A stretch of 64,000 nt of DNA from Candidatus Bathyarchaeota archaeon (lineage in GTDB: Archaea; Thermoproteota; Bathyarchaeia; Bathyarchaeales; Bathycorpusculaceae). The notes under the pieces are model-generated. The model ran no database searches, had not been told where the DNA came from, and saw only the letters and a list, made by a program, of their open reading frames with translations. The stretch lies in assembly GCA_026014745.1 (NCBI GenBank), contig JAOZHS010000001.1:806001-870000 (forward strand). The letters are read 5' to 3'. Shown one piece after another: positions 1-6,953 of this stretch. The translations under genes and the position numbers were made by a program. The first letter of the stretch is position 1, and every line of letters begins with the position of its first letter.

Positions 1-2
1 TA

Positions 3-875
3 ATCGGCGGCTTAACCCTAGGTTACTTCATTAAATCAAATCAAGGCATGAAAAACGTTTGCTACATTATGGCTGCCTGCGGATTGGCTGCCTCAATCGC
101 GGGTGTGATATTCGGCGAGTTTTTCGGAATGGAACTCGAATGGGCTTTAGTTAGACCAAGCGAAGATGTCTTTTCTTTCTTAATCTTCTCTCTCTTTGTG
201 GGTATAGTGCAGATATGCTGCGGCATAGTACTGGAAGGCATAAACTTTGCGCTAAAACACGATATGGCTGATGCGTTGCTGACTTCCTTGCCAAAGATTC
301 TTTTCTATGTCGGGGGCATCTATATAATCGCAACTTACCAGCTAAACTTTAGTGCATGGCTAAGTGGACCCATATTAGCCGCTATCATACCCTTCGTCAT
401 CTTGGTCGTTGGTAAACCAACGTATTTAGCCATAAAAAAACCAAAAGTGCACGCTACAGGCGAACACTCAGAAATGGACACCTTGTCTGGTCGCCTCTTT
501 GAGGGCGGAGACTTCTTTACACGCCTACTTAGCAACACCATATCGTACTCACGAATTCTCGCATTACTGATGGCTCACTGGGCATTGATGCTGGCAGTTT
601 ACAGCGTCGCAGGAATAATCGGCACAGGCAGCCTTCTCACGTCAATTGTTGCAGGAATCATCGTCGTGGGCGGCAACATTTTTGTTATGGCCCTTGAAGG
701 CTTAATCGTCTTCATCCACACCTTGAGATTACATTTCTATGAGTGGTTTAGCAAATTCTATGCAGGCACCGGCGTCGAGTTCAGCCCCTTTAAACAAAAC
801 TTTACACACACAAAGCTAACGCTCAAAAGAAAAACCGCCCCCGAAACCGCTACGCCTTCGGAAGGGTTAGAGTAA
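3..875 (+). CDS. atpI: A-type ATP synthase subunit I (a-subunit), 3' part
   Basis: C-terminal membrane part of the stator/proton-channel subunit of the archaeal A-type ATP synthase. The reading frame is open to the left edge, so the 5' end lies outside the window; an internal ATG at 48 is not the true start. About seven hydrophobic helices are visible. The conserved segment LLSNTISYSRILALLMAH carries the essential channel arginine (SYxR) that faces the proton- or sodium-binding ring in this family. The C-terminal block RLHFYEWFSKFYAGTGVEFSPF is the usual family ending, followed by a short Lys/Thr-rich tail. It converges on the subunit C gene and overlaps its 3' end by nine bases. The identification is firm; the ion used cannot be told from this part. 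Confidence 0.95.
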   Translation: MGGLTLGYFIKSNQGMKNVCYIMAACGLAASIAGVIFGEFFGMELEWALVRPSEDVFSFLIFSLFVGIVQICCGIVLEGINFALKHDMADALLTSLPKILFYVGGIYIIATYQLNFSAWLSGPILAAIIPFVILVVGKPTYLAIKKPKVHATGEHSEMDTLSGRLFEGGDFFTRLLSNTISYSRILALLMAHWALMLAVYSVAGIIGTGSLLTSIVAGIIVVGGNIFVMALEGLIVFIHTLRLHFYEWFSKFYAGTGVEFSPFKQNFTHTKLTLKRKTAPETATPSEGLE

Positions 876-1922
876 TAAAAGTTGGCTCCGAATAACCTCG
901 GATTTCACTCCACTGTCCACACCTAAACTTATGGATGTTAAGTTGTGGGCTTCTGCCTCTTTAAGAGTGAAAAACGCTAACGTTACCTCTATGTTGAAGA
1001 TTTCGCGAATAATGCTGCCCTTGGCGTGTTGAAGTATGGCTTTTCGGAAGGCTTTTTCAGCGTTCGCCACGGTTTCCTGTGGATCTTGGGTCTTCAAAAA
1101 GAATTTGCTATATGGGCTGTCAAGCACGATTTTTAGGGCGGCCTCATAATCTAACGCGGAGACTAGGGCTTCTACGGTTTCGGCTTTGAGTTTAAAGTGC
1201 TTTTGAGGAATCACCAGCCGTAGCCAGTTGGGGTCCAGATTGAGTATTTTGCCTCTAAGAAGCGTGAGCAACGTGAAGCTGTCAGTTGCCATAGCCGCGT
1301 AGAATTCGGCGTGACGCCGCTCTTTTCTAGGCAGCGCCGAGTAAGCTTCATAGAGCCGCTCAAAAAACAGCTTATCCAAAAACACATCAAAATGAGACGT
1401 GGAACCCGTTTCCTCAAAACTTTTCAGTCCCATATTGAGGGCTTGCCCGTAGGGTGTGTCCTTGAATACCTGAAGCACCTGTGACACTGACATCGCTTTG
1501 GCGGCGTCTTCAAAAACAAAATGCATCCCAAAGTGGTCCTCTACGCCGACATAGATTTTGGCGAGCTTCTGGTCAGTGGTTAAATTCACAGTGGTGGCTT
1601 TTAGAATCCCTTTAAGATGCTCTGTTTCGAGTCGCAGAAGGTAGGTTTCAAGGTATTTGGCGGGTTTTTTTGGAGAGTACTTTATGATTTTTAAGGCGGT
1701 TTCGATAAAGTTTTCGCGGAATGCCCGCTCAAGCTTGGTGCTCGTGAGAGGTGGGGTTAGGTGGAGGATTTGTTCTTGGTAGCTGGTGTCCCGCAACTGG
1801 GCTACCATATCTGAGAGGTTGCCGCTCTCCACGAGTCCCTTGATTTTGACGTCTTCAAGTAGCTCGCTGCGTTCAGCCCCGATTTTGGCAAGGACTGAGG
1901 CGTATTTTTGGGTTTGCGGCAA
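867..1922 (-). CDS. atpC: A-type ATP synthase subunit C (d-type stalk subunit)
   Basis: Central-stalk subunit that joins the rotor ring to the D/F shaft of the A-type ATP synthase. The 351-residue product is all alpha-helical in appearance and has the usual family length (about 340-360). The N-terminus resembles family members (KYASVLAKIGAERSELL). The start codon is TTG, two bases after the stop of subunit H, so the two genes are co-transcribed and probably co-translated. The 3' end overlaps the convergent subunit I gene. Related archaea usually have H-I-K-E-C-F-A-B-D in one direction; here H and C face I, so the cluster has been rearranged. Confidence 0.9.
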   Translation of the reverse strand: MPQTQKYASVLAKIGAERSELLEDVKIKGLVESGNLSDMVAQLRDTSYQEQILHLTPPLTSTKLERAFRENFIETALKIIKYSPKKPAKYLETYLLRLETEHLKGILKATTVNLTTDQKLAKIYVGVEDHFGMHFVFEDAAKAMSVSQVLQVFKDTPYGQALNMGLKSFEETGSTSHFDVFLDKLFFERLYEAYSALPRKERRHAEFYAAMATDSFTLLTLLRGKILNLDPNWLRLVIPQKHFKLKAETVEALVSALDYEAALKIVLDSPYSKFFLKTQDPQETVANAEKAFRKAILQHAKGSIIREIFNIEVTLAFFTLKEAEAHNLTSISLGVDSGVKSEVIRSQLLLL

Positions 1923-1924
1923 AG

Positions 1925-2236
1925 CTATTCCTCGAGGACTGCTTTGACGACGGTTTGGACTGCGTTGTCCATGTGTTTTTGGGCTTGGGTTTTGAGTTGG
2001 TTGGCGTTTTCTTGGTTGGCTTGGAGTTGTTGGTCGCGGGTGTGGTTGGCGTCGGCGACGGCTTTGGTGTAGATTTTTTGGCCTTCTTCTTGGGCGTAGG
2101 TTTTACCGTGGGCGATGAGTTTGTCAGCGTCTTGTTTGGCTTGTTGGGTCATTTTTTTGGCGTTTTCTTTGGCGTCTGTTTGGATTTGTTCGGCTTGGGC
2201 TTCGATTTTTTTGAGTTCATCCCAGACTTTTTCCAT
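1925..2236 (-). CDS. atpH: A-type ATP synthase subunit H (AhaH-like peripheral stalk)
   Basis: Small peripheral-stalk subunit. The product of about 103 residues is one long, highly charged coiled coil (repeated Ala, Gln, Lys, Asp and few bulky residues), as in the AhaH/EG stalk proteins. A GTG at 2245 is an alternative start three codons upstream; ATG at 2236 gives MEKVWDELKKIEAQ, which looks like the normal N-terminus. An AT-rich TATA-like stretch (about 2274-2285, read on the minus strand) lies 40-50 bases upstream and would give a very short leader. It is followed after two bases by subunit C. Low complexity makes the exact orthology less certain than for C and I. Confidence 0.8.
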   Translation of the reverse strand: MEKVWDELKKIEAQAEQIQTDAKENAKKMTQQAKQDADKLIAHGKTYAQEEGQKIYTKAVADANHTRDQQLQANQENANQLKTQAQKHMDNAVQTVVKAVLEE

Positions 2237-2396
2237 ACGCGTCACACGTGTCTTATAGCGTTAGTTTGCGTGTCTAAATAATATTTGTGGTTGTCTGGTT
2301 GTTTGGGACGGGAAGGGGATTGTTTTTTACGCAATTTGCATTCTGGGGAAAAGAAAATGTTAGTATCCAACCGCAACAATGTGCTACCTGATTGTT

Positions 2397-2573
2397 ATGC
2401 GGGAATATCTGGTCAAAACCAAAAAAATCGGCGATGCCCTCACTATAATCTTACCCAAAGAGCTTGTGCAAGCCGAGCAGATAGGCGGCGATATGGTTCT
2501 TAAGATAACCGTGCAGAAGTTTCAGCGTAAAGTGTCTTCTCCAGAGGATGACCCCTGGCGGCTGCTCGAATAA
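2397..2573 (+). CDS. AbrB/MazE-type swapped-hairpin DNA-binding protein
   Basis: A 58-residue protein beginning MREYLVKTKKIGDALTIILP and continuing with KELVQAEQI, the classic AbrB/SpoVT/MazE fold (basic strand, small-residue turn, then a hydrophobic-proline strand). Such proteins are transcriptional regulators or the antitoxin half of toxin-antitoxin pairs. No PIN or MazF partner is next to it, so a solitary regulator is more likely. An ATG at 2379 would add six residues (MCYLIV) that do not fit the family; 2397 is preferred. The stop codon abuts the 3' end of the convergent membrane-protein gene. Confidence 0.75.
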   Translation: MREYLVKTKKIGDALTIILPKELVQAEQIGGDMVLKITVQKFQRKVSSPEDDPWRLLE

Positions 2574-2957
2574 TTATTGGAAGGCGGCTTTGGAGGCAAC
2601 CATGCTTGCGACGCTTACGAGGGCGAGTCCAAGCATAGGTACCCCGTAGAAGTACAAAGGAAACGTCATCATCGCTCCAGCTGCTACCAGTAGGGCTGAA
2701 CCGACAAGCGCGAGTTTCCATCGCATGCGTTTTCTAGCAAAGTAACCTGCTGTTACCCCAAGCGCAAACGCCGCTACACCCACCGCTGCCGTTACGGCAT
2801 AGTAGATGGCGTACCAGTTTATGCCCCCTGCCCAACCCACGGTATAGGACCAGCTAACATTAGCTGCAAAAAAATAAATCAAGCTAACAGCCACACAGAG
2901 ACAGGCAGCCGCAAACGTAACTATCGAGGCTAAGTGGGACCAGGTCTGGGGATTCAT
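2574..2957 (-). CDS. Four-helix membrane protein, unknown function
   Basis: About 127 residues with four hydrophobic segments, a basic cytoplasmic loop (ARKRMRWK) between helices 3 and 4, and almost no charged residues elsewhere. I do not recognise the family. The ATG at 2957 overlaps the TGA of the upstream 38-codon gene in the ATGA arrangement, which argues for this start over the in-frame ATG at 2969 and for translational coupling to the small Cys-rich protein. Confidence 0.7.
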   Translation of the reverse strand: MNPQTWSHLASIVTFAAACLCVAVSLIYFFAANVSWSYTVGWAGGINWYAIYYAVTAAVGVAAFALGVTAGYFARKRMRWKLALVGSALLVAAGAMMTFPLYFYGVPMLGLALVSVASMVASKAAFQ

Positions 2958-3070
2958 CGTTTTACACATTTCCCGCTAGCGGGGTCAAAGTGGTTGGTGT
3001 CGCCGTAGTCGCAGGTTTTGCAGTCATTTGAGATGTCTTGCCCAAAGGGACAACCTTTCAAATCAGCCAT
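2954..3070 (-). CDS. Small Cys-rich protein (38 aa), probable metal-binding peptide
   Basis: A short reading frame translating to MADLKGCPFGQDISNDCKTC followed by DYGDTNHFDPASGKCVKR. Four cysteines (residues 7, 17, 20, 34) in a 38-residue chain, with a CxxC knuckle, suggest a zinc- or Fe-S-binding mini-protein. Its TGA overlaps the ATG of the next gene (ATGA), so the pair looks like a real coupled operon. The family is not recognised, and no strong Shine-Dalgarno is seen upstream. A GTG three codons upstream (VKFM...) is an alternative start. Confidence 0.6.
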   Translation of the reverse strand: MADLKGCPFGQDISNDCKTCDYGDTNHFDPASGKCVKR

Positions 3071-3147
3071 AAACTTCACCACACCCTTGAAGGGTGCCTC
3101 TGAGCTATTAATCTATTCTCCGACACCCGCGGCAAATGAGCGTAGGT

Positions 3148-3837
3148 TTAAGCAACCGCGTTTGAAGAGGTCAAACCCACCAAAACAGGCTCAAAATTCT
3201 GGTCCAAAACCACAATCTGGTCAACATCTGAGATAAACGCGGCTAAGGAAGCATACGTTTCAGAGTAAGAAAAGTCCATAACTATGACGTAGCAATCTGA
3301 GAAATTGAAATCGTATTCCCTCTCTATTTGGGTGTAGCTTGATTGGTTTTTGTAAAACAAATGCGAGTACCCGAAAGTTTTTGAGAGAACCTCTCCATCG
3401 GGTGTGGACATGAGGACGGTGTTGTTATTCCAAGGCTTGTAGATTCGGATTTGGGGGTACATGGTTGCGTTGGCTTGGTAGGTTAACCCAATTTGCCGTG
3501 GCAGTTCTTTGCCCTGTTGGTTGTCATATCTGGTTTGATAATAATTTAGGATGTCAGCGTCAATAAAATTCGCGTAAGTGTAAGATAGGCTGTTTTGGTA
3601 TTCTTCGGGATCGCTTGGATTTAAAAAGCGTTCCCGCCCAGAAATATAGGTGTAGTTGAGGGCTTCCGCTTTATTTAGGGCGTTTTCTTCTTCGGTGTTA
3701 TCAAAGTTTCGGGCGATACTTCGGTGGTAACTTCGGGGAATCTGGAAAGCATTGGCTGCACTCCATAAAACGAGCGACACAGCAATTACTGCAATAATGC
3801 ATGCTGTGAGCAGTATCAGAAGCGTTTTTTTACGCAT
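3148..3837 (-). CDS. Signal-anchored extracytoplasmic protein, unknown
   Basis: 229 residues. The N-terminus is a short basic stretch (MRKKT) and one hydrophobic helix of about 22 residues (LLILLTACIIAVIAVSLVLW), so the rest should be outside the membrane. The exported part is rich in Tyr, Asn and Asp, has several N-glycosylation-type sequons (NYT, NAT, NQS, NFS), and only one cysteine. No known domain is recognised. It stands alone, upstream of the Cys-rich/membrane protein pair on the same strand, and may be secreted or anchored. Confidence 0.65.
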   Translation of the reverse strand: MRKKTLLILLTACIIAVIAVSLVLWSAANAFQIPRSYHRSIARNFDNTEEENALNKAEALNYTYISGRERFLNPSDPEEYQNSLSYTYANFIDADILNYYQTRYDNQQGKELPRQIGLTYQANATMYPQIRIYKPWNNNTVLMSTPDGEVLSKTFGYSHLFYKNQSSYTQIEREYDFNFSDCYVIVMDFSYSETYASLAAFISDVDQIVVLDQNFEPVLVGLTSSNAVA

Positions 3838-3915
3838 CCGCCCATAACCTCAATTAACTATTTACTGTGGATAGCTTAAAAAACCGACTAAAAAACGCTA
3901 ATACATCTGGATTAG

Positions 3916-3991
3916 TGGTAGCCCGTGAGAGATTCGAACTCTCGTCAAGGGCTCCAGAGGCCCCTATGCTTGACCACTACACCAACGGGCT
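3916..3991 (-). tRNA. tRNA-Gln (CTG anticodon), CCA encoded
   Basis: Cloverleaf read on the minus strand: acceptor AGCCCGT pairs with ACGGGCT; anticodon stem GGGGC/GCCCT encloses loop CTCTGGA with anticodon CTG (Gln, codon CAG); T arm GAGAG-TTCGAAT-CTCTC; discriminator A followed by genomically encoded CCA (3918-3916). The D arm contains GTGTAGTGGTCAAGCAT. No intron is visible. Confidence 0.95.
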
Positions 3992-4164
3992 GCAAACAGA
4001 CTGAAATAGTGTTCAAATTATTAACTTTAACGTTGCGCTTCCCTAGGCTGTTTTGCTTCAAAGAGCATGCTAAAAGCCTCGCTTGAGCCTTGCATAGTTA
4101 GAGTTTAACTAAGGGAGGAGGGGGTAGAGTCTCATACTGCCTGTAGCAGCCCAAACCGCGAAAC

Positions 4165-4875
4165 CTATGGTTTTTTCATGGCTTCGGCTTTGAGTTCTTT
4201 AGGCATCAACTCAATCGCATACCGCAACGCCGTACGCGGCATAACCGCGCGATGAGCCACCACATATTCAAAAACTTCTTTTTGATGCAGTCGGCTTTCC
4301 TCTTTTAGCAGCCACCCATACCCTTTCTGCACCAAATCATCCCCATCCAGCAACAACACATCAGAAATCTCAAAGGCGTCCTTAAGAAATTTGCCTCGTT
4401 TGGCGGGTACAATAAGCGAGACGGCGGAGGCGCGTTTCATCCAGCGGTTGCTGCTGTGTGCCCAGCTTTTGATTTCGCCAATTATTTGGGGGTATTTCTG
4501 GAGGAGGTCGCCTATGGTGTGGTTGCAGAAACCGTCGCATTCGGCCCAGTTGCTGATGTAGGTTTCTATCCACCGTTTAAAGGTCGCCAAATCTTCAATG
4601 ACAAGGTTGTTGATGTAGTGGGGGAGCCACTCGGAAACTACAAAGGCTTCTTCCATAAAGCCCGATTGATAGAGGCTCTCGCATAAGTTAAAAATCTCTG
4701 GTTTGCTAAGTGCTTTAGCTTGGAGCCAGTATTTCTTGGCGATTTTGACGACCGTGGCGGTTTTTATGCCGTAAACCTTGATTTCTTCTTTAAAATATCG
4801 CTTGGCGCTTTGTTTGGTTTGTTCGTCTGCGTTGGCGTCTAAGTCGGCTCTTAACTCAGTAAGGATAGAGTTCAT
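4165..4875 (-). CDS. DNA alkylation repair protein, AlkD-like HEAT-repeat family
   Basis: 236 residues, all helical, matching the AlkD/PF08713 family of HEAT-like glycosylases that remove positively charged alkylated purines such as 3- and 7-methyl adducts. Typical family segments are visible: YGIKTATVVKIAKKYW near the N-terminus, GFMEEAFVVSEWLPHY, the W-x-x-C/D stretch SNWAECDGFCNHTIG, and KRASAVSLIVPAKRGKF. The Asp and Trp residues in the central repeats fit the AlkD DNA-cradling site. The ATG start at 4875 agrees with homologue length (about 230 residues). It is monocistronic, with about 170 bases separating it from tRNA-Gln. The family is clear; the exact substrate is not. Confidence 0.85.
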   Translation of the reverse strand: MNSILTELRADLDANADEQTKQSAKRYFKEEIKVYGIKTATVVKIAKKYWLQAKALSKPEIFNLCESLYQSGFMEEAFVVSEWLPHYINNLVIEDLATFKRWIETYISNWAECDGFCNHTIGDLLQKYPQIIGEIKSWAHSSNRWMKRASAVSLIVPAKRGKFLKDAFEISDVLLLDGDDLVQKGYGWLLKEESRLHQKEVFEYVVAHRAVMPRTALRYAIELMPKELKAEAMKKP

Positions 4876-4939
4876 GAAAAAGAATCAGTAGGCTCAAAAT
4901 ATGAGCCTTTCTAAAACACAACCTAAAGGGGGATTGGGG

Positions 4940-5218
4940 TTAGTAGTCTTCCATTTGATAGAGGTCTAGGTCTATGTTGAGGACTTTGTCAGGGCCTGTG
5001 TTGTTCTCTAGATTGTAGAGGTTGTTGGTGAGTCTTTCTAGTTCACATTTTTTTGTTGTCACTTTTGCCTTAACCATCCTCTTTTCGATTTTTTCTGTGT
5101 TTTCTGGGAGGACATGGGGAGCGGCGATGACGGCCGTGTTATCGATTAGTTTGGGGCAGACCTCGACTTTGAGGTCGTCAACTGCCGCGGATAGGGGGTC
5201 GTGGATGTGTTTAGTCAA
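4940..5218 (-). CDS. Small acidic protein coupled to a ribbon-helix-helix regulator
   Basis: 92 residues, TTG start, overlapping the end of the ribbon-helix-helix gene by eight bases, so the two are probably translationally coupled. The sequence starts with a short His/Pro-containing region, has a basic middle (EKIEKRMVKAKVTTKKC) and an acidic C-terminus (NIDLDLYQMEDY). No domain is recognised. An acidic peptide tail of this kind could be an interaction motif. A role alongside the DNA-binding partner is inference from context only. Confidence 0.55.
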   Translation of the reverse strand: MTKHIHDPLSAAVDDLKVEVCPKLIDNTAVIAAPHVLPENTEKIEKRMVKAKVTTKKCELERLTNNLYNLENNTGPDKVLNIDLDLYQMEDY

Positions 5219-5366
5219 CTCCGTTTCTCCTCCAGACTTCGGCGCTGATTAGGTCTCTTATTGCGACTCGTATGGCTTCGGCTCGGTTGGGGTAGAATCG
5301 TTCGTCCACCAACTGGTCTAAAGCTTTTATATACGTTTCAGGTAAGTACAGAGTGATTAGTTTCAT
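5211..5366 (-). CDS. Ribbon-helix-helix (CopG/MetJ-type) regulator, 51 aa
   Basis: Reading the minus strand from ATG at 5366 gives MKLITLYLPETYIKALDQLV and then DERFYPNRAEAIRVAIRDLI plus a short basic tail. This is a complete ribbon-helix-helix domain: the LITLYLP strand, two helices, and the conserved PNRAEAIR turn. It closely resembles the small archaeal RHH regulators found beside cell-division genes (CdrS type), a similarity stated from memory. A purine-rich AGGGAG lies a few bases upstream of the ATG. It is shorter than 60 codons. The downstream 92-residue gene overlaps its end. Confidence 0.85.
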   Translation of the reverse strand: MKLITLYLPETYIKALDQLVDERFYPNRAEAIRVAIRDLISAEVWRRNGVD

Positions 5367-5471
5367 TGAGGATCGGTCTCTCCCTTGCTTCTAATGAGTA
5401 TACAACGCTAATTGTCAGTTATACTTCTATATATCATGCATTAAATATGAGCATAACATGTTCGTCCATGT

Positions 5472-5480
5472 CTATATAAG
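5472..5480 (+). promoter_or_regulatory. TATA box upstream of the methylthiotransferase gene
   Basis: CTATATAAG, followed shortly by a second AT-rich stretch CATTTAAAA. An archaeal TATA box normally lies about 26 bases before the transcription start, which puts the start near 5500. This is inside the first possible codon (ATG at 5494), so a start at 5551 or 5575 is more likely for the downstream gene. Confidence 0.55.
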
Positions 5481-5550
5481 CATTTAAAACGGTATGTTGC
5501 ACCAACCTGTCAATATTAACATACCCGACATCACATTTATTGCCAAGACA

Positions 5551-6870
5551 ATGCAACTACCTACTGAACCTCCCATGCACCACATCATACACATCAAAAA
5601 CTACGGCTGCTCCTCCAACACTGCAGACGGCGAAACCCTATCCGGATGCTTAACCCAAGCAGGCTACACCCTAACCCCCAACGAAACCCAAGCCAACCTC
5701 ATAATCTACAACACCTGCGCAGTCAAAGGACCCACTGAAAACCACATCATCAACGACATAAAAATCGCCCCCCCAGACAAAAAAATCCTCATAACCGGCT
5801 GCCTCCCAAAAATCAGCTTCGAACGCCTGCTAAAAGAAGTCCGCTTCGACGCCGCCATTGGACCCGCCCCCGGACAAACAATCGTCGACATCGTAAAACG
5901 TGTCCTATCTGGAGAGCAAGTCGTTGATTTAACCAACGGCCAAGACAAACCTTCCCTCAATCTTCCCCGCGTAACCAGCAACCCCCTCGTAAGCATAATC
6001 CCCATCAATTACGGTTGCCTAGGAAGTTGCGCCTACTGCTGCGTCGTTCACGCTCGTGGCCACCTCCGCAGCTACCCTCAAAAAGAAATCATACACCGCA
6101 TAAAAAGCGACTTGGCGGCTGGGGTGAAAGAGTTTTGGGTGACCTCTCAGGACACCGCTGCGTATGGCTTAGACATCGGCACGGACCTCGCCGAATTATT
6201 AGCCAAGATCGGCCTTGTAGCGGGAGATTTCCATGTCCGCGTAGGCATGATGACGCCTAACCTCGTCACCGACATCCAAAACCGCCTTATCGAGGCTTTT
6301 GACAGCCCCAAAATCTTCCAGTTCCTCCATTTACCCGTACAGAGCGGCGACGACATGGTTCTGCAGTACATGCACCGATTCTACAGCGCCACAGAATTCG
6401 AAGGCATCATAGATACCTTCCGCGTGGATTTTCCAGAGTTAACACTTGCAACTGACGTTATTGTGGGGTTCCCTGGCGAAACTGAAGAAGCCTTCGAAAA
6501 CACCCTGCTGCTGTTGGAGAAAACCAAGCCCGACATCATCAATGTGTCAAAGTTTTTTGTGCGCCCCAAAACTTTCGCCGTCAACCTTAGCGAAGGGTTG
6601 GTGGATAAAGAGGAGATTAAGCGGCGTAGTGTGGTTGCTTCGGAGTTGGCTAAACGGCTCTCGGCCGAACGTAACCAGCGTTGGCTGGGCTGGAGCGGCG
6701 AGGTGTTCGTCGATGAGCAGGGTAAGCTGGAGGGTTCTTGGGTTGGACGCAACTTCGCTTATAAACCCATTGTGGTTGAAAGCTGCCAAAATCTGCTGGG
6801 CAAAACCCTGCATGTTACCATCAAAGAAGCTGCCGGCACCTACCTAAAAGCTACCATAGACGACGCTTAG
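5551..6870 (+). CDS. tRNA t6A methylthiotransferase (CDKAL1/MtaB-like, archaeal)
   Basis: Radical SAM methylthiotransferase of the MiaB/MtaB family; the archaeal branch (e-MtaB) converts t6A37 to ms2t6A37 in ANN-decoding tRNAs. Domains in order: N-terminal UPF0004 domain with NYGCSSN and TCAVKGPTEN cysteines plus ITGCLPK (three Fe-S ligands); radical SAM core with GCLGSCAYCCV (CxxxCxxC); C-terminal TRAM domain (EVFVDEQGKLEGSWVGRN). An ATG at 5494 would add 19 residues of unconserved sequence and probably lies upstream of the transcription start; ATG at 5575, just before HHIIHIKNYGC, is also possible. It is monocistronic and divergent from the RHH gene. Confidence 0.9.
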   Translation: MQLPTEPPMHHIIHIKNYGCSSNTADGETLSGCLTQAGYTLTPNETQANLIIYNTCAVKGPTENHIINDIKIAPPDKKILITGCLPKISFERLLKEVRFDAAIGPAPGQTIVDIVKRVLSGEQVVDLTNGQDKPSLNLPRVTSNPLVSIIPINYGCLGSCAYCCVVHARGHLRSYPQKEIIHRIKSDLAAGVKEFWVTSQDTAAYGLDIGTDLAELLAKIGLVAGDFHVRVGMMTPNLVTDIQNRLIEAFDSPKIFQFLHLPVQSGDDMVLQYMHRFYSATEFEGIIDTFRVDFPELTLATDVIVGFPGETEEAFENTLLLLEKTKPDIINVSKFFVRPKTFAVNLSEGLVDKEEIKRRSVVASELAKRLSAERNQRWLGWSGEVFVDEQGKLEGSWVGRNFAYKPIVVESCQNLLGKTLHVTIKEAAGTYLKATIDDA

Positions 6871-6953
6871 AGGCACACCGCTACAGTCACATATTTTTAT
6901 TAGCCCCCAGAATCGTCCCTAGCTTGACATTTTTTGTATTAGCTGGGACCGTA

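Noticed and set aside
2285-2503. 72-aa plus-strand frame overlapping the AbrB-type gene
   Set aside because: The AbrB-type protein in the other frame is a recognisable family member; this frame is not.
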